From NCBI GenBank assembly GCA_030648695.1, contig JAUSHG010000027.1, positions 1-8,120 of the forward strand: a DNA stretch of 8,120 bases. The letters run 5' to 3'. Position numbers and translations under genes: made by a program. Positions 1 through 4,646 of the stretch are shown here, in pieces. The DNA is from a bacterium (GTDB lineage Bacteria > Patescibacteriota > Minisyncoccia > Phycocordibacterales > UBA10002). A model generated the notes under the pieces. The model was given only the letters and a program-made list of their open reading frames with translations. It did not search any database and had not been told where the DNA came from. Numbering within the stretch: the first letter of the stretch is position 1; each line of letters opens with the position of its first letter.

Positions 1-21
1 AAGTCAAAAGTCAAAAGTTGC
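1..21 (+). repeat. Heptad tandem tract AAGTYNN x3
   Basis: Three 7-bp units (AAGTCAA, AAGTCAA, AAGTTGC) at 1-21, immediately before and in frame with the first pilin gene. The same unit family recurs at 1123-1157 inside the PilX-like gene and at 5380-5414 inside gatA. The tract may continue upstream of the window. Confidence 0.7.
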
Positions 22-55
22 GTTTCAATGAGAGGTTTTACTCTCATTGAAACGC
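20..55 (+). promoter_or_regulatory. Perfect 15-bp stem-loop over the pilin start codon
   Basis: Bases 20-34 (GCGTTTCAATGAGAG) are the exact reverse complement of 41-55, with a 6-nt loop GTTTTA. The ATG at 28-30 lies in the 5' arm and the codons for LIETL lie in the 3' arm. In mRNA this would bury the start codon in a stable helix and could limit initiation. Whether it has a regulatory role is inference. Confidence 0.6.
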
Positions 56-639
56 TCATTGCCATTGCCATTTTGCTCCTTGCCGTAACGGGACCGATGA
101 CTCTGGCGGAAAGGGGTCTTGCTTCGGCGGGAGTGGCCAAAATCGAGCTGACCGCGCTCTACCTCGGACAGGAGGCGCTGGAGTTTATACGCAATACCCG
201 CGATGAGAATTTTCTGCGTGGCCGCGGCGGAGGACAAAACTGGCTGCAGGGGCTTGATGAATGCGCCACAGTGACCGGATGCGCGGTTGACCCGACCGCT
301 TCGGGCGGCAACCGCATTGACCAGTGCAGTGCGGGTAATGACGACTGCCTCTTGTGGCAGCATCAGGGAGACGCCCCAAACGAGCGTCTCAAGGGTTTGT
401 TCGGCCATCCGCGCGTTCGCGGCGGGAGTACGGCCAATTGGAAAATCACCTCCTATAAACGGAAGGTCTGCATTACGCGGGTAACCGATACGGCTCTCTG
501 CGTAAATGACAGCGGAAACAATCTGCGCAATGAGCGCGAGGTGAAAGTGAATGTACTGCTTGACTGGACTGCCGGAGCGCTCGGCACCCGCAGTGCCGTG
601 GTTACTACTACGATATTTAATTGGTATGACTCGCCGTAG
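28..639 (+). CDS. Type IV pilin-like protein, PilV type (prepilin with class III-like leader)
   Basis: A 203-aa prepilin-like protein. The N-terminus reads MRG|FTLIETLIAIAILLLAV: a prepilin peptidase site after Gly3, Phe at mature +1, Glu at mature +5, then a hydrophobic helix that would anchor it in the membrane and pack into a pilus. Residues 44-64 (LYLGQEALEFIRNTRDENFL) are typical of PilV-like minor pilins. The globular part has six Cys (ECATVTGC, DQC, DDC, KVC, ALC), which may form disulfides. The C-terminus ends in a beta-rich segment finishing NWYDSP. The start is uncertain. ATG28 gives a very short leader with no Shine-Dalgarno and lies in a perfect hairpin (20-55), but the frame stays open back to base 1 (KSKVKSCVS before the Met), so the true start may lie outside the window. 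The downstream PilX-like gene also has such a longer basic leader. The family call is from motifs; the exact pilin role is inferred. Confidence 0.82.
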   Translation: MRGFTLIETLIAIAILLLAVTGPMTLAERGLASAGVAKIELTALYLGQEALEFIRNTRDENFLRGRGGGQNWLQGLDECATVTGCAVDPTASGGNRIDQCSAGNDDCLLWQHQGDAPNERLKGLFGHPRVRGGSTANWKITSYKRKVCITRVTDTALCVNDSGNNLRNEREVKVNVLLDWTAGALGTRSAVVTTTIFNWYDSP

Positions 640-649
640 GCGGCTACGC

Positions 650-684
650 AACCATTAACTGTTAACCATTAACTATTAACAGAA
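650..684 (+). repeat. Left 35-bp direct repeat flanking the four-helix-bundle gene
   Basis: This is made of TTAAC cores spaced exactly 7 bp apart (655, 662, 669, 676) and ends one base before the ATG of the next gene. It matches 1071-1105 at 33 of 35 positions (differences at 657/1078 and 668/1089). Confidence 0.85.
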
Positions 685-685
685 T

Positions 686-1093
686 ATGAAGAACGCAAAT
701 CATGGATTTCGTTTCAGAGATTGGAACGTGTACAAAGATGGGAGGGTATTTCGGAAGTCCATCCATATTCTTGTGCGTAAGTTTCCCAAAGAGGAACTGT
801 TTTCTTTGATTGACCAGATAAGCCGCGCACTTAACTCAATTTTGCTGAACATTGCTGAGGGTTCAAATAAAAATACAGATAAGGATATGGCATTATACGT
901 AAATCGAGCACATTGTTCTCTGGATGAAGTGGTATCATGTCTTGACTGCGCTCTTGATGACGGATATATCACCCCTACTGAACACGAGGCCGCCCTTGCG
1001 CAAGCGGAGCATTTGGCCAAGCAGCTAAAAGCATTTACCGTTTTTCTCTCAAAAGGAAAGTCACTAACGAAACCATTTACTGTTAACCGTTAA
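686..1093 (+). CDS. Four-helix-bundle protein (23S rRNA intervening-sequence/S23 type)
   Basis: A 135-aa protein of the small four-helix-bundle family first met in open reading frames of 23S rRNA intervening sequences (TIGR02436 type), common in CPR and Bacteroidetes. The diagnostic run is FRDWNVYKDGRVFRKSIHIL, then FPKEELFSLIDQISRALNSI and the hallmark NIAEGSN (about residues 56-62), then helices around the SLDEVVSCLDCALDDGYI segment. Family members form basic bundle oligomers. The best studied relative, Avd, works with diversity-generating reverse transcriptases, but no reverse transcriptase or variable repeat is visible here, so the function stays open. It has no Shine-Dalgarno. It sits between two pilin genes and is bracketed by near-identical 35-bp repeats. 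The right repeat encodes its last residues (KPFTVNR) and stop, suggesting the gene arrived as a unit or that the repeats spread around it. Confidence 0.85.
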   Translation: MKNANHGFRFRDWNVYKDGRVFRKSIHILVRKFPKEELFSLIDQISRALNSILLNIAEGSNKNTDKDMALYVNRAHCSLDEVVSCLDCALDDGYITPTEHEAALAQAEHLAKQLKAFTVFLSKGKSLTKPFTVNR

Positions 1094-1105
1094 CTATTAA
1101 CAGAA
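1071..1105 (+). repeat. Right 35-bp direct repeat flanking the four-helix-bundle gene
   Basis: A second copy of the 650-684 repeat, offset 421 bp, with heptad cores at 1076, 1083, 1090 and 1097. It overlaps the end of the four-helix-bundle gene and stops 4 bp before the ATG of the PilX-like gene. Confidence 0.85.
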
Positions 1106-1109
1106 AGCC

Positions 1110-1622
1110 ATGTTCCGTTCCCTTGTCAAAAGTCAACAGTTAAAAGTTAAAAGTTTACAAAAGGGTTTTACCCTCTTGTTTGCCGTTCTTGTGGGGAGCC
1201 TTCTGTTTTCCATCGGCATTGCGATTGCGCACGTGGCGGTGCGGGAGATTATTCTCTCCGCCACCGCCAAAGGTTCCGAGGGAGCGTTTTACGCCGCGGA
1301 CGGCGGAGCCGAGTGCGCGCTGTATTGGGATTTGGAAATGGCGGGAACGTTTCCCATGACGAGCGCATCGCCGCGGCCACGAAATACGATTGTGTGCGGA
1401 GGCGTTTCGGTCCCGCTTACATTCGTATCGTCAAATGCCGTAGCCGCTACCACGACCTTCAGTGCGCCGTTTTATTCCTCCTGCACCGAGGTGCTGGTGG
1501 CTAAAGGCGCTCCGCAGGGGGGCAGCCGCGAATATACGGTGATTGAATCGCGCGGCCGCAACATCTGCGGCACCAATGAAAATCCGGCCCGCGTGGAGCG
1601 CGCCCTTCGGGTGCGATATTAG
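1110..1622 (+). CDS. PilX-like minor pilin / pilus assembly protein
   Basis: A 170-aa prepilin-like protein. The basic leader MFRSLVKSQQLKVKSLQKG ends in a prepilin peptidase site after Gly19, followed by FTLLFAVLVGSLLFSIGIAI as membrane helix. Mature position 5 is Phe rather than Glu, which fits PilX-type minor pilins rather than major pilins. The motif YAADGGAECALYWD (about residues 53-66) is characteristic of PilX-like proteins in Parcubacteria. The rest is Ser/Thr/Val-rich with Cys in AEC, IVC, SSC and NIC, plausible for two disulfides, and it ends RVERALRVRY. The leader is encoded by a heptad repeat tract (1123-1157). It follows the four-helix-bundle gene by 16 bp with no Shine-Dalgarno and is probably co-transcribed with the first pilin gene. 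The family is inferred from motifs, not from a search. Confidence 0.75.
   Translation: MFRSLVKSQQLKVKSLQKGFTLLFAVLVGSLLFSIGIAIAHVAVREIILSATAKGSEGAFYAADGGAECALYWDLEMAGTFPMTSASPRPRNTIVCGGVSVPLTFVSSNAVAATTTFSAPFYSSCTEVLVAKGAPQGGSREYTVIESRGRNICGTNENPARVERALRVRY
1123..1157 (+). repeat. Heptad tract inside the PilX-like leader
   Basis: Five consecutive 7-bp units (TTGTCAA, AAGTCAA, CAGTTAA, AAGTTAA, AAGTTTA) encode most of the LVKSQQLKVKSL leader. The unit is the same as at 1-21 and 5380-5414. Confidence 0.8.
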
Positions 1623-1630
1623 CAGTTTGT

Positions 1631-1704
1631 TAGCTGGTAGCTTCTTAGCTTATTAGGAAATGACTTGCTAAAAAGCTAATCAGCTAATAAGCTAAAAAGC
1701 TATG
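1631..1704 (+). repeat. Inverted pair of octad tracts ending on the ligA start codon
   Basis: In the right half GCTA occurs at 1667, 1675, 1683, 1691 and 1699, exactly 8 bp apart, and the last unit (GCTATG) contains the ligA ATG at 1702. The left half has TAGC at 1631, 1638 and 1646 in the opposite sense. TAGCTTATTAG (1646-1656) and CTAATAAGCTA (1684-1694) are perfect inverted repeats, so the leader could form a hairpin upstream of ligA. No ribosome binding site is seen. Confidence 0.8.
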
Positions 1705-3726
1705 TCCCAAGCTCCCAAAGAAATCAAAGAGCGGGTGGAGAAACTCAAACAAACCATTGACCACCACCGCTACCTCTATCACGTGCTGGACCGTGAAGAG
1801 ATTTCTCCTGAAGCGCTGGATTCGCTCAAACATGAGCTTGTACAGTTGGAGGAAGCATATCCCAAGCTCCGCACTCCTGATTCTCCCTCACTGCGGGTGG
1901 GTGGCACACCGCTTCCGGAGTTTAAAAAGGTTAAGCACGAAGCGGCGCAGTGGTCGTTTAATGATGCATTTTCGGAAGATGAAATCCGCGCTTTTGACGA
2001 GCGGGTGAAGCGATTTTTAAAACAAAAGACCGGCAAGGAACTTTCGCCCACTTATGCTACGGAACTGAAAATTGACGGACTCAAGGTCGTACTCACCTAC
2101 AAAAAAGGAGTGCTCGTCACTGCCGCCACCCGCGGAAACGGGGAGGTCGGGGAGAATGTCACTGCCAATGTCCGCACCATTGAATCCGTGCCGCTCAAAC
2201 TTCCGGAGCAAATTGACGCAATCGTGGAAGGCGAAGTGTGGCTCGGCAAAAAAGAGCTTAAGCGCATCAATGCGGAGCGGGCGAAAAACGGAAACGGGGA
2301 GGAGCAGTTTGCAAATCCCCGCAACGCCGCCGCCGGCTCTATTCGGCAACTTGACCCGAAAATCGCCGCCTTGCGACGATTAGATACCTTCATCTATGAC
2401 ATTGCACAAATGGAGGGGACACTTCCCTCGCGCCAGTTTGAGGAACTCAAATTGCTTTCCACACTCCACTTTAAGGTCAATCCGCATTTCAAACACTGCA
2501 AGACGATTGACGAGGTGATTGCCTTTTGGAAAGAGTGGGAGAAGAAACGCGACCGCGAGGACTATCTGCTTGATGGAGTGGTGGTCAAGGTGGATGAAAA
2601 AGAGTATCAGGACATCCTTGGTTACACCGGCAAGGCGCCGCGCTTCGGTATCGCGATTAAGTTCGCTCCCGAGGAAGTAACGACACAACTTTTGGATATT
2701 ATCTTTCAGGTGGGACGCACCGGAGTTATTACTCCCGTGGCGGTGCTTACCCCCGTGCCGGTAGCGGGCTCCACCGTCTCGCGCGCGACACTGCACAACG
2801 AGGACTACATTAAGACGCTTGATGTACGCCTCGGGGACACGGTCGTCTTGCGCAAAGCGGGGGATGTGATTCCGGAGATTGTTTCAGTGGTGAAGGATAT
2901 GCGTACCGGCAAAGAAAAGCCCTTTAAGTGGCCGATGCACATTCCCGAATGCGGCGGAGACGGGCGTATTGAGCGAATCCCCGGCGAGGCGGCATGGCGG
3001 TGTGTCGTGCGCGAATCGGGAAGCATCTTGCGCCGGCGTCTGTATCACTTCACGAGCAAGCGCTGTCTTGATATTGAGGGGCTGGGTCCCAAGAACATTG
3101 ATGCACTTTTGGAGAATGGACTTATCAGTACTTACGCGGACATTTTCCGGCTCAAGCGCGAGGAATTGCTCGCACTTCCGCGCTTTGCGGACATAAGCGC
3201 CGGCAAGCTCCTGTCTTCTATTGAGAGGCGCCGCCGCGTGCCGCTTGACCGATTGCTCGCGGGGCTCTCTATTCCTCAGGTAGGAGAGGAAACCTCCCGT
3301 GATTTGGCGAATCACTTCAGGAATATAGAAAAAATCCGCAGTGCTTCGTTTGAGGAACTGGAGAAAATAGAGGGAGTGGGTCCCATTGTGGGGAAGGCCG
3401 TGGTGGATTGGTTTGCAGAGCGCAAAAACGAAAAACTCCTTGATGATTTGCTCTCCGAAATCAAGATAGAGAATCCCAAAAAAGAAGAAGGCGTCTTGCC
3501 GCTTGCAGGAAAGACCTTTGTAGTTACCGGAACTCTGGAGACACTGTCGCGGGAAGAGGCCGAGGCGCGCATCCGTGCTCTCGGAGGCAAGGCGGGAAGT
3601 TCGGTGTCCGCAAAGACCGATTTTGTGGTGGCAGGTGAAAATGCCGGTTCGAAATATGAGAAGGCGAAAGAATTGGGGGTGGAAATTCTAAACGAAGCGC
3701 AGTTTCGAGACTTGTTAAATATATAA
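1702..3726 (+). CDS. ligA: NAD-dependent DNA ligase LigA
   Basis: A 674-aa protein, full length for LigA. It seals nicks in duplex DNA during replication and repair, using NAD as AMP donor. Domain Ia (about 1-70) is followed by the adenylation domain with the lysine nucleophile in ELKIDG (Lys123), then ATRGNGEVGENVTANVRTI, EGEVWL (about 177-181), NPRNAAAGS (205-213), DGVVVKV (291-297) and APRFGIAIKF. The OB fold has VGRTGVITPVAVL and RKAGDVIPEIV. Helix-hairpin-helix repeats cover about 480-570, including IEGVGPIVGKA, and a BRCT domain runs from about 598 to 674. Oddities: the zinc finger keeps only two of four Cys (Cys417, Cys434; Ile414 and Ser439 at the other sites), the domain Ia YDxL motif reads LDSL, and HxxPMLSL reads HEAAQWSF. 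The ATG is the last base triplet of an octad repeat tract and lacks a Shine-Dalgarno. Confidence 0.97.
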   Translation: MSQAPKEIKERVEKLKQTIDHHRYLYHVLDREEISPEALDSLKHELVQLEEAYPKLRTPDSPSLRVGGTPLPEFKKVKHEAAQWSFNDAFSEDEIRAFDERVKRFLKQKTGKELSPTYATELKIDGLKVVLTYKKGVLVTAATRGNGEVGENVTANVRTIESVPLKLPEQIDAIVEGEVWLGKKELKRINAERAKNGNGEEQFANPRNAAAGSIRQLDPKIAALRRLDTFIYDIAQMEGTLPSRQFEELKLLSTLHFKVNPHFKHCKTIDEVIAFWKEWEKKRDREDYLLDGVVVKVDEKEYQDILGYTGKAPRFGIAIKFAPEEVTTQLLDIIFQVGRTGVITPVAVLTPVPVAGSTVSRATLHNEDYIKTLDVRLGDTVVLRKAGDVIPEIVSVVKDMRTGKEKPFKWPMHIPECGGDGRIERIPGEAAWRCVVRESGSILRRRLYHFTSKRCLDIEGLGPKNIDALLENGLISTYADIFRLKREELLALPRFADISAGKLLSSIERRRRVPLDRLLAGLSIPQVGEETSRDLANHFRNIEKIRSASFEELEKIEGVGPIVGKAVVDWFAERKNEKLLDDLLSEIKIENPKKEEGVLPLAGKTFVVTGTLETLSREEAEARIRALGGKAGSSVSAKTDFVVAGENAGSKYEKAKELGVEILNEAQFRDLLNI

Positions 3727-3753
3727 AAAGAGCGGCCTCACCATTGAGGCCGC
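3726..3753 (-). terminator. Rho-independent terminator of the minus-strand unit
   Basis: GCGGCCTCA (3732-3740) pairs perfectly with 3745-3753 around a 4-nt loop. Read on the minus strand the stem is followed by TCTTTTT, a proper U tract. On the plus strand no T run follows, so it fits the minus-strand genes better than ligA, although it may slow readthrough in both directions. Confidence 0.7.
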
Positions 3754-3771
3754 CCCGGGTTACGCAGAGCG

Positions 3772-3981
3772 CTAGTTACTCTTGGGCCAAACATCCCCGA
3801 GAGTTCCTGTTATAGAGAACCGCGGAACGTGAAGAACCTTGCCGGCGACGCGATCTTTCTGTTTACCTCCGCCTGTATGCGGCGGGACAGTGCTCGCGCA
3901 GATGCGATGAGATACGAAACGCGAGCCCTGCGTCGAAGGAAGAAATGCCGATTTTGCCTTTTCATTTTTTCTGTGGTTCAT
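3772..3981 (-). CDS. Small basic protein of unknown function (downstream ORF of minus-strand pair)
   Basis: A 69-aa ORF starting MNHRKNEKAKSAFL and ending GDVWPKSN. I do not recognise it. The start was chosen at 3981 because it is preceded by AGGAG with a 5-nt gap (AACTG), the clearest Shine-Dalgarno in the window. Its ATG also overlaps the TGA of the upstream ORF by one base, the usual sign of translational coupling. The protein is Lys/Arg-rich, with no membrane segment and no obvious domain. A terminator with a U tract follows 18 bp after the stop. The same frame stays open up to an ATG at 4179 (135 aa), but that extension would overlap the upstream ORF and looks less protein-like. It is convergent to ligA. 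Confidence 0.5.
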   Translation of the reverse strand: MNHRKNEKAKSAFLPSTQGSRFVSHRICASTVPPHTGGGKQKDRVAGKVLHVPRFSITGTLGDVWPKSN

Positions 3982-4115
3982 CAGTTCTCCTTTCGGGCGG
4001 AACGCTGTTTCCTGAGGTATTCTCGCCATTTCCTCCGCTCGTATTTGTGGTATCCACGATTTTTGAGAAACTTGGGGGGAATGCACAAAACGAATCCGTC
4101 GAAGGTCAGTTCCAT
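3981..4115 (-). CDS. Small basic protein of unknown function (upstream ORF of minus-strand pair)
   Basis: A 44-aa ORF starting MELTFDGFVL, with the middle reading IPPKFLKNRGYHKYERRKW and the end RKQRSARKEN. It is strongly basic in its second half, as in small nucleic-acid or ribosome-associated proteins, but I recognise no family. The frame is open upstream to an ATG at 4217, which would lie in front of the predicted promoter, so the internal Met at 4115 is preferred. It has no clear Shine-Dalgarno. Its last codons contain the AGGAG that serves the next ORF. The case for a real gene rests on promoter, coupling and terminator all lying on this strand in the right order. Confidence 0.45.
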   Translation of the reverse strand: MELTFDGFVLCIPPKFLKNRGYHKYERRKWREYLRKQRSARKEN

Positions 4116-4184
4116 AATACAGGTGTCTAAGTGTTGAGTTGCAATGAGCACGTATCGGCAAGACGCCGAAGGTGTCCATAGTAG

Positions 4185-4213
4185 AAAATATCCTTTTCTT
4201 TCCCTCATGTCAA
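4185..4213 (-). promoter_or_regulatory. Promoter of the minus-strand small-ORF unit
   Basis: A consensus -35 TTGACA (4213-4208), a 17-bp spacer and -10 TATTTT (4190-4185), read on the minus strand. The predicted transcript starts near 4178 and would run through both small ORFs to the terminator at 3753-3726. It overlaps the plus-strand gatC promoter base for base in its upstream part, giving back-to-back promoters. Confidence 0.6.
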
Positions 4214-4242
4214 TCAACAGCGGCCTGTGGATATGCTACGAT
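4214..4242 (+). promoter_or_regulatory. gatC promoter
   Basis: -35 TCAACA (4214-4219), 17-bp spacer, extended -10 TGC-TACGAT (hexamer 4237-4242). The gap from -10 to the gatC ATG is 10 nt, the same as the gap from -10 to the mature tRNA ends in this window, so the mRNA should have almost no leader. Confidence 0.5.
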
Positions 4243-4252
4243 ACTCACTATC

Positions 4253-4531
4253 ATGGTGACAGAAACAGATATAGAGAAGCTCGCCCTGCTTGCCCGTGTG
4301 GCGCTCTCGGAGCAGGAAAAAGAGAAACTGCGCACGGATGTGGAGGCGATTTTGGAGTATGTTTCCGACATTCGCAAGGTTTCGGGAGGAGAGGAGCGTG
4401 CCGTGCCGTCTTTGGTAAATGTGATGCGCGAAGACGGGACCCCGCATGAAGGAGGGGTGCACACCGAGACACTCCTTTCACTGGCGCCCAAGCGGGAAGG
4501 ACAATACGTTCGCGTCAAGAAGATACTTTGA
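4253..4531 (+). CDS. gatC: Asp-tRNA(Asn)/Glu-tRNA(Gln) amidotransferase subunit C
   Basis: A 92-aa protein, usual GatC length. GatC wraps around GatA and ties it to GatB in the GatCAB complex, which amidates Glu-tRNAGln and/or Asp-tRNAAsn. The N-terminal part (IEKLALLARVALSEQEKEKL) and the following helix (VEAILEYVSDI) are the GatC helical region. The C-terminal PKREGQYVRVKKIL is the conserved tail. Met at 4253 was chosen because MVTETDIEKLALLARV matches the family start; an ATG at 4172 would add 27 unrelated residues and lies upstream of the predicted promoter. There is no Shine-Dalgarno, and the -10 box ends 10 nt before the ATG, so translation is probably leaderless. gatA follows after 115 bp. 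Confidence 0.93.
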   Translation: MVTETDIEKLALLARVALSEQEKEKLRTDVEAILEYVSDIRKVSGGEERAVPSLVNVMREDGTPHEGGVHTETLLSLAPKREGQYVRVKKIL

Positions 4532-4539
4532 CGTAATTT

Positions 4540-4633
4540 TCAATTATCAATTTCCAATTTTCAAAGAGTATCCAATTCAGAATTAGAAGTCGGCCATTGA
4601 TTGAGAATTGAGACTTGATAATTGTGGTATTCA
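4540..4633 (+). repeat. Heptad tract and inverted repeats between gatC and gatA
   Basis: Units TCAATTA, TCAATTT, CCAATTT and TCAAAGA follow each other from 4540 to 4567. CAATTATCAA near 4541-4550 is the reverse complement of TTGATAATTG near 4615-4624, with further AATTGA-type units between them. This is AT-rich spacer DNA that could fold into a long imperfect hairpin in the gatCA mRNA. Confidence 0.65.
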
Positions 4634-4646
4634 AAATACTAAGCCA

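Noticed and set aside
686..1093. Diversity-generating retroelement with the four-helix-bundle protein as Avd
   Set aside because: No reverse transcriptase and no template/variable repeat pair with adenine-specific differences is visible in the window.
650..1704. Repeat tracts as a CRISPR array
   Set aside because: The units are 7-8 bp with no spacers, and no cas genes are present.
3829..4137. 102-aa plus-strand ORF between ligA and gatC
   Set aside because: It is antisense to the small-ORF pair, has an odd Arg/Phe/Cys-rich composition and no promoter or ribosome binding site. Treated as a shadow.
3772..4179. 135-aa minus-strand ORF starting at 4179
   Set aside because: Its first 66 codons overlap the more protein-like 44-codon ORF in another frame, while the internal ATG at 3981 has an ideal Shine-Dalgarno and a 1-bp coupling overlap. 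The shorter form was annotated, though a leaderless start at 4179 is not excluded.
4172..4252. Longer gatC start adding 27 residues
   Set aside because: The extra residues do not resemble GatC and the stretch contains the predicted gatC promoter.
4608..4646. Longer gatA start adding 13 residues
   Set aside because: The extension is encoded by repeat spacer DNA, and MSINLSELTI fits the family N-terminus.
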